This document shows, piece after piece, positions 60,057-64,000 of a DNA stretch of 64,000 nucleotides. The DNA lies in NCBI RefSeq assembly GCF_036924535.1, contig NZ_JAZHRT010000001.1:3348001-3412000 (forward strand). The letters are read 5' to 3'. Position 1 is the stretch's first letter. Each line of letters opens with the position of its first letter. This DNA is from Bradyrhizobium sp. AZCC 2262 (GTDB lineage Bacteria > Pseudomonadota > Alphaproteobacteria > Rhizobiales > Xanthobacteraceae). The translations under genes were made by a program, and so were the position numbers. Below the pieces are notes generated by a model. That model saw only the letters and a program-made list of their open reading frames with translations, made no database searches and had not been told where the DNA came from.

Positions 60057-61648
60057 GGCGCTTCGTCCTGCTCCTCGAAGACGAATTCGAGCCGCTTTGC
60101 CAGCCAAGCAAGCCAGCCGGGATTGAGATCAAGCCCGGCGCGACGCAGCTCGAGGTCAACGGCCCCCATCGGCTGGATGACCTGGATGACATCGCGGCCG
60201 ACGACGATCTGCCCGGGACGCGCGAAACGCGCCGTGACGGCAGCGGGTGTCAATTGCTCACCCAAGCGCGTTTCGGCCAGCGCCAGGTGCAATCCCGCAC
60301 CCCAGGCCGCGAGGTCGAAGCCCGCGCCGCTGCGGTAATGCGAAGCCAGTTCGTTGATCCGCAGGGCGATGGCGCCATTGCCGGTGAGACGGATCGCCTC
60401 GGCAATGGTGCCGTCAACCAGTTCACGCTCGGCCCATTCAGGCAATTCCGTCGCGCAAGAGGTGATGTCGGGGAAAGCGCGGCCAAGAACCCGGCTTGCG
60501 GGATCGTCGGCCGTGCCGGAAAGCCTTGCGAACATGGCAGCGAGCACCCCGCTTTCGTCTACGCCGATGCGCCAGAGCCGTTCCGCCAGCTCACACGCCA
60601 TCGACAGATTGATGAGGCCGAGCAGCGCGCACCATTGGCTTTCGTAAATCGCAACATCGTAGGGTTCGCCTTCCGCGATCACGGCCTGAGTCGGCGGGCC
60701 GGCCACTGCGGCGCGGGCGAGTGAGGTCGGCTGTGTCATTGCCGGCCGATGTTCGAGAGACGTCGATGCCGGCGCGATGCGCGCGGCATGGGGGGCATCT
60801 GCTTTCACCACGTCGTCGCTTCGTCCGTCCTGAGGCATCGAAGTGACGCTGCGAGATTCGCGCGCGGCTTCACCCGGTTGCACAGCCTGCGGGCGGGCAG
60901 TTGCCGATGCACCGGGCTTTCCGGCGAAAACAGCCTGCCGGCCAGACGGCGTTTCGGCGCGAGGTATTGCGCCGTCCACTTTCGGTGGCGGGCCAATCGG
61001 GGCCTCTCTCGAGGGCCCAGCTTCGGCAGCAATGCCCTTCGCCGCAGCAGCGCGCGTCAACTCCTGCCGCACCGTGGAGGGAACGGCCATGCGCACCCGG
61101 CGCAAGAGCATTGCAAGGCCAGCGCGCGACAGCCTCGCCAACACCGGATGCAGTGCCTTGATCTCCGAAAGCTGCACAAGCAGCTTTGCCTGTTGTTCCG
61201 GTTGACGGCGTTCAAACGTCCCCCACAGCGCAGAAAAATCCTGCTGCTCGCCCGCGGGCGGCGCCTGTCCTCGCGCCGCTGCGGCGATGGCGCAGGCCTC
61301 ACGCTCGCTGGCGCTGCGATAGACGATGCCGCTCGGCGCACCCGTTGCGGTTGCTTCCGATGCAGCGGTCACGCGGCTGGCAATGGCTTCGGCGATGTCG
61401 CTGCCGACGGCTTCGATGGTTGCATCGGTGAGCAGCTCACCGGGTTTCAGCCGGAGCTGAAGGTCGAGCTGTGGCAAGCGGATCACCGCCTCCCCGCCGA
61501 AGCGAGCGACGAGTCGCCGCTCCGCCACCGCAAGCACCGCGGGCAGGAAAGTCTCCGCTGCATCGCGCTGCAAGTCGTCGGCACCGGACCGCATGTACTC
61601 CGGCGCCGTCAATCTGAGATCAGCGGCGACGACCCGCAGCCCGCCCAT
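60053..61648 (-). CDS. eCIS-associated protein, tape-measure (CIS_TMP)-like N terminus
   Basis: A 531-residue protein. Residues 25-75 (AAETFLPAVLAVAERRLVAR then EAVIRLPQLDLQLRL) match the opening pattern of contractile-injection tape-measure-type proteins: a helix ending in LE/AERRL and a strand RLPQLDLQL. The middle third is Ala/Pro-rich and disordered. The C-terminal part ends with AGLDLNPGWLAWLAKRLEFV, a phrase like the GLDxDPGWLPWLGR end motif that I associate with eCIS gene products. ATG 61648 overlaps the upstream gene by 29 bp; its stop overlaps the giant gene start. Assignment is by pattern, not by search. Confidence 0.55.
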   Translation of the reverse strand: MGGLRVVAADLRLTAPEYMRSGADDLQRDAAETFLPAVLAVAERRLVARFGGEAVIRLPQLDLQLRLKPGELLTDATIEAVGSDIAEAIASRVTAASEATATGAPSGIVYRSASEREACAIAAAARGQAPPAGEQQDFSALWGTFERRQPEQQAKLLVQLSEIKALHPVLARLSRAGLAMLLRRVRMAVPSTVRQELTRAAAAKGIAAEAGPSREAPIGPPPKVDGAIPRAETPSGRQAVFAGKPGASATARPQAVQPGEAARESRSVTSMPQDGRSDDVVKADAPHAARIAPASTSLEHRPAMTQPTSLARAAVAGPPTQAVIAEGEPYDVAIYESQWCALLGLINLSMACELAERLWRIGVDESGVLAAMFARLSGTADDPASRVLGRAFPDITSCATELPEWAERELVDGTIAEAIRLTGNGAIALRINELASHYRSGAGFDLAAWGAGLHLALAETRLGEQLTPAAVTARFARPGQIVVGRDVIQVIQPMGAVDLELRRAGLDLNPGWLAWLAKRLEFVFEEQDEAP

Positions 61649-63998
61649 GGTCAACCCCGGAGTCGATGGTCCGTCCTGCGATTTCGCGGAACTCGGCAGC
61701 GGTCATGCCGCGTCCGGCGATATGGCCGTTGACGGCCGAACGGATCGCGCCAAGGGTTGCGGCATCGGCGAGGTCGGCGCGGATGAAAGGATCATCTGCC
61801 GCGCGCTTGGCGGCGGCGGCAGCGGCAGCGGTTGTCCCATCCTTCACGGACCCGGCCGCGGCGCCGAACACCAACGCCATTGCCCTCGCGCTGGCGACCT
61901 TGTCGCTCAGCGCCTCGACGTCCCTCACCCGCGCGAGCGCCGGCTCGGAGCCGATCGCGAGAAGATCGGCAGCCGTGCTGATACCTGCCTGGTCGAGCGC
62001 CTTGACGAGCGGCTCCACCACCGGCGTGTCGGCCGCAGTCTTGAGCTTCGCCAACGGAATGCTGGCTGCCAGCTTCTCGGCGAAATCGGCGATTGGCGCG
62101 CGCGCCGCTATCGGCGCAGCCATCAGTTCCGTCATGAAGAACTGGTGCAGATTGCCTTGCGGCGGTTGCGGTGAGAAGCTGAAGCTCGAGGGCTCGAGTA
62201 GGTTGATGCCGAGCCCATTCACCCGGCGGCGCCCCACGGCGGTTGCCGTTGCGATCTGGTCGCCGTCGTCGACGAGCAGCCGCTGCAGCACCCGGCCCAC
62301 GAACTCCATCGGACCGATGCTGCCACGGTCTTCGACGGTGAGGCCGCGCCACGTGGCGGCGTTGGCGAAGCCCTCGCCTAGTCCGATCGCAGCCCCTCCC
62401 ACCGGCAGGAACGTGCTGAGTGCATCGCCCGCCATGAACTCCGCTCGATGCGGCATCGGAGCCTTGGCGATGCAGCAGATCCAGCTTGCCAGCCGCGTTG
62501 CCGACACATCGAGCGGCGGCAGCCCGAACTGCGCGCCCCAATGGGTAATGAGAGGGCCAGTCAATACATAGCGCCGGTAAGCCCATTCGTCGAAGCAGAT
62601 GACCTTGCCGCGCGGCGAGATCTTCATGGCGCCGAGCACGATGCCATGGACGTTGCACTTGCAGCTCGGCCCCTTGTAGTGAAAGCCGCAGCACCATTCC
62701 TCGAACAGCATGCGCAGGCAATTCTCGACCTTGGCGGCCTGATCCTTGCTAATGTCGATCCTGAACAGAAGCTGCCAGGCCAGCCAGCACACCAGCCAGG
62801 CAACGGCCGACTGCGCCGCGACGATCTCCGGCTTCGGCTCCGGCCCATCGCCGCATTCCGGCGTTCCAAGCTGGCCGCGAAACCATCCGCAAAGCACGGC
62901 GAGCACCAGCGTGCGGAGCTTGCACGACCAGTCGGCGCCTTCGCACAGGCTTTCAGTGAGGAGCGAGAGGCAATCGCGCCGCCGCTCTGAGTCTTCGATA
63001 GCGACGACCTCGGCCTTGAGAACAAAGCCGACGTTGTCCACGTTGCCCTTGAGCTGGTAGTGGACCATGCGCACCGGGCCGGAGCCGAACAGCGGCACCA
63101 TCTGGACGACGATTTCGGCGGTGATGCCCTTCTTGAAGTCCTCGACCTTCTCGCTGCGCATCACGCCCATCATGATGTCGCCAACCGGAAGCGGCGCCCC
63201 GTTGCGCGAGGCACTGGCGAAAACATAGCCCGGTCCCGGTTCGATGCCGTAGCGGACGGTGTCGTCAGTACCGCCAGCGGAGATGGGCTGGATCACCTGG
63301 GCGGTATCACCCTTCTCGCTGACCAGCGTTGTGGCGTGGCCGCCGAGGGCGGTGCGATCAGCGGCAAAGGCCGAAAGGCTCAGGGACACTCGCGGCCCCG
63401 CGGCTGAAGACATGTCGGGCATTTGCACATTCGCGGGAAGCGATTTGCGGATCTCCTCGATCCTGGCGCAGAAGCGGTCAATGGGTCCCGGCGGCGGGCA
63501 TGGCGGCGGGGGCACCAGGCGCAGCCTGACGGTCTCCCGCACGGCGCCATAACGGCAGCCGCGCGGATGTTCGGCGCACGGATCTTCGTAGACCTGGCGC
63601 GGGTCTTCGGGGCACTCGACATATTCGAGCAGCAGGCAGGCATCCACCGGCCCATCCGGCGGGTCGCAGTTGCAGGGATCGCCGCGCTTGGCCAGCAGCT
63701 TGCGAAAGTCTTCCGAGCACACGTCGATGATGTCGCATTCGCGGATGCATTCGGGGCACTCGACCACGAGGTCGTCGCCGCAACAGGAGAGGCCGTAGCC
63801 GGGGCGCACGGTAAAGCAGCGGCCCTTCGCATCCCATTCGACGCCAAGGCCCCAGACCACGCCCTGGCCGAGGGCGCGATTGGTGAGCCGCCGCTTCAGC
63901 TGCCAATAGGATTGCTCGCGCTTCATATCGGCTTCGGTCAGCACCATGCCGTCGAAGAATTCGGTTCTGGCGATGCCGCCGCGGAAGGCGCCGGGCAC
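61620..63998 (-). CDS. Cys-rich eCIS-associated protein, 5' end at window edge
   Basis: At least 792 residues; the frame meets the window end at a possible GTG, so the true start may lie beyond. The N terminus (FFDGMVLTEADMKREQSYWQ, LTNRALGQGVVWGLGVEWDA, RPGYGLSCCGDDLVVECP) matches a family I know from phage-tail-like and eCIS clusters (DGMVLTxxDLxxEQxYxxxR...GVVCGL). Residues 70-165 hold about 16 cysteines, possibly metal binding. The C-terminal 200 residues are helical and include an HhH-like stretch (LVKALDQAGISTAADLLAIG). It is the first visible gene of the leftward operon; structural injection genes would be expected to the right of base 64000. Confidence 0.65.
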   Translation of the reverse strand: MPGAFRGGIARTEFFDGMVLTEADMKREQSYWQLKRRLTNRALGQGVVWGLGVEWDAKGRCFTVRPGYGLSCCGDDLVVECPECIRECDIIDVCSEDFRKLLAKRGDPCNCDPPDGPVDACLLLEYVECPEDPRQVYEDPCAEHPRGCRYGAVRETVRLRLVPPPPCPPPGPIDRFCARIEEIRKSLPANVQMPDMSSAAGPRVSLSLSAFAADRTALGGHATTLVSEKGDTAQVIQPISAGGTDDTVRYGIEPGPGYVFASASRNGAPLPVGDIMMGVMRSEKVEDFKKGITAEIVVQMVPLFGSGPVRMVHYQLKGNVDNVGFVLKAEVVAIEDSERRRDCLSLLTESLCEGADWSCKLRTLVLAVLCGWFRGQLGTPECGDGPEPKPEIVAAQSAVAWLVCWLAWQLLFRIDISKDQAAKVENCLRMLFEEWCCGFHYKGPSCKCNVHGIVLGAMKISPRGKVICFDEWAYRRYVLTGPLITHWGAQFGLPPLDVSATRLASWICCIAKAPMPHRAEFMAGDALSTFLPVGGAAIGLGEGFANAATWRGLTVEDRGSIGPMEFVGRVLQRLLVDDGDQIATATAVGRRRVNGLGINLLEPSSFSFSPQPPQGNLHQFFMTELMAAPIAARAPIADFAEKLAASIPLAKLKTAADTPVVEPLVKALDQAGISTAADLLAIGSEPALARVRDVEALSDKVASARAMALVFGAAAGSVKDGTTAAAAAAAKRAADDPFIRADLADAATLGAIRSAVNGHIAGRGMTAAEFREIAGRTIDSGVDHGRAAGRRR

Positions 63999-64000
63999 GC

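Overview
The window reads as chromosomal DNA of a high-GC alphaproteobacterium of the Bradyrhizobium/Rhodopseudomonas group. The grounds are gene content (paired Bug-type and TRAP solute-binding proteins, phasin, RlpA, a dac-tmk-holB-metG-tatD-phnP-like run), FixK-type boxes and a Bradyrhizobium-style palindromic repeat at 45.4 kb. The genus is an inference; no rRNA is present.

Layout. (1) 0-9 kb: uptake and catabolism: a sugar ABC permease (cut by the window edge) with its binding protein, a secreted LTXXQ protein, a VOC/flavin-monooxygenase/MFS operon, a PilZ protein, a Bug-family binding protein and a DsbA-like oxidase. (2) 9-17 kb: a class III aminotransferase, a frameshifted Crp/Fnr regulator, then a CHAD protein, a universal stress protein, a phasin and a large Pat-like protein acetyltransferase. 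The stress protein and the phasin have FixK-like boxes upstream. (3) 17.1-34.1 kb: a 16.9-kb integrative element in a tRNA-Ser(UGA) gene. It has 39-bp direct repeats, a tyrosine integrase beside the tRNA, candidate integrase arm sites, an AlpA-like excisionase, a PC4-type ssDNA-binding protein, a RepA-type ATPase, HicAB, ribbon-helix-helix regulators and many small secreted or unknown proteins. No capsid, terminase, relaxase or type IV secretion gene is recognisable, so it resembles a satellite-like or mobilizable island. (4) 34-45 kb: small ORFs, then the housekeeping run rlpA, an antisense epoxide hydrolase, D-Ala-D-Ala carboxypeptidase, tmk, holB, metG, TatD and an MBL hydrolase. MetG carries a histone-like Lys/Ala-rich tail. 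(5) 45-50 kb: acyl-CoA ligase, fused TRAP DctQM and DctP, probably one uptake-and-activation unit. (6) 50.7-64 kb: a leftward, tightly overlapping operon that I infer is the edge of an extracellular contractile injection system (eCIS)-like locus, with an atypical LuxR-type regulator at its end. It encodes a Cys-rich eCIS-associated protein, a tape-measure-like protein, a 2,411-residue protein with annexin-like repeats, membrane segments and a phosphoribosyltransferase-like C terminus, and a HEAT-repeat/formylglycine-enzyme-like fusion.

The most novel-looking items are the giant annexin/PRTase-like protein and its operon, the element's replacement of the tRNA promoter together with its arm-site architecture, and a family of tiny Arg-rich ORFs repeated inside the element. 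Family calls come from reading the proteins; no database search was run.
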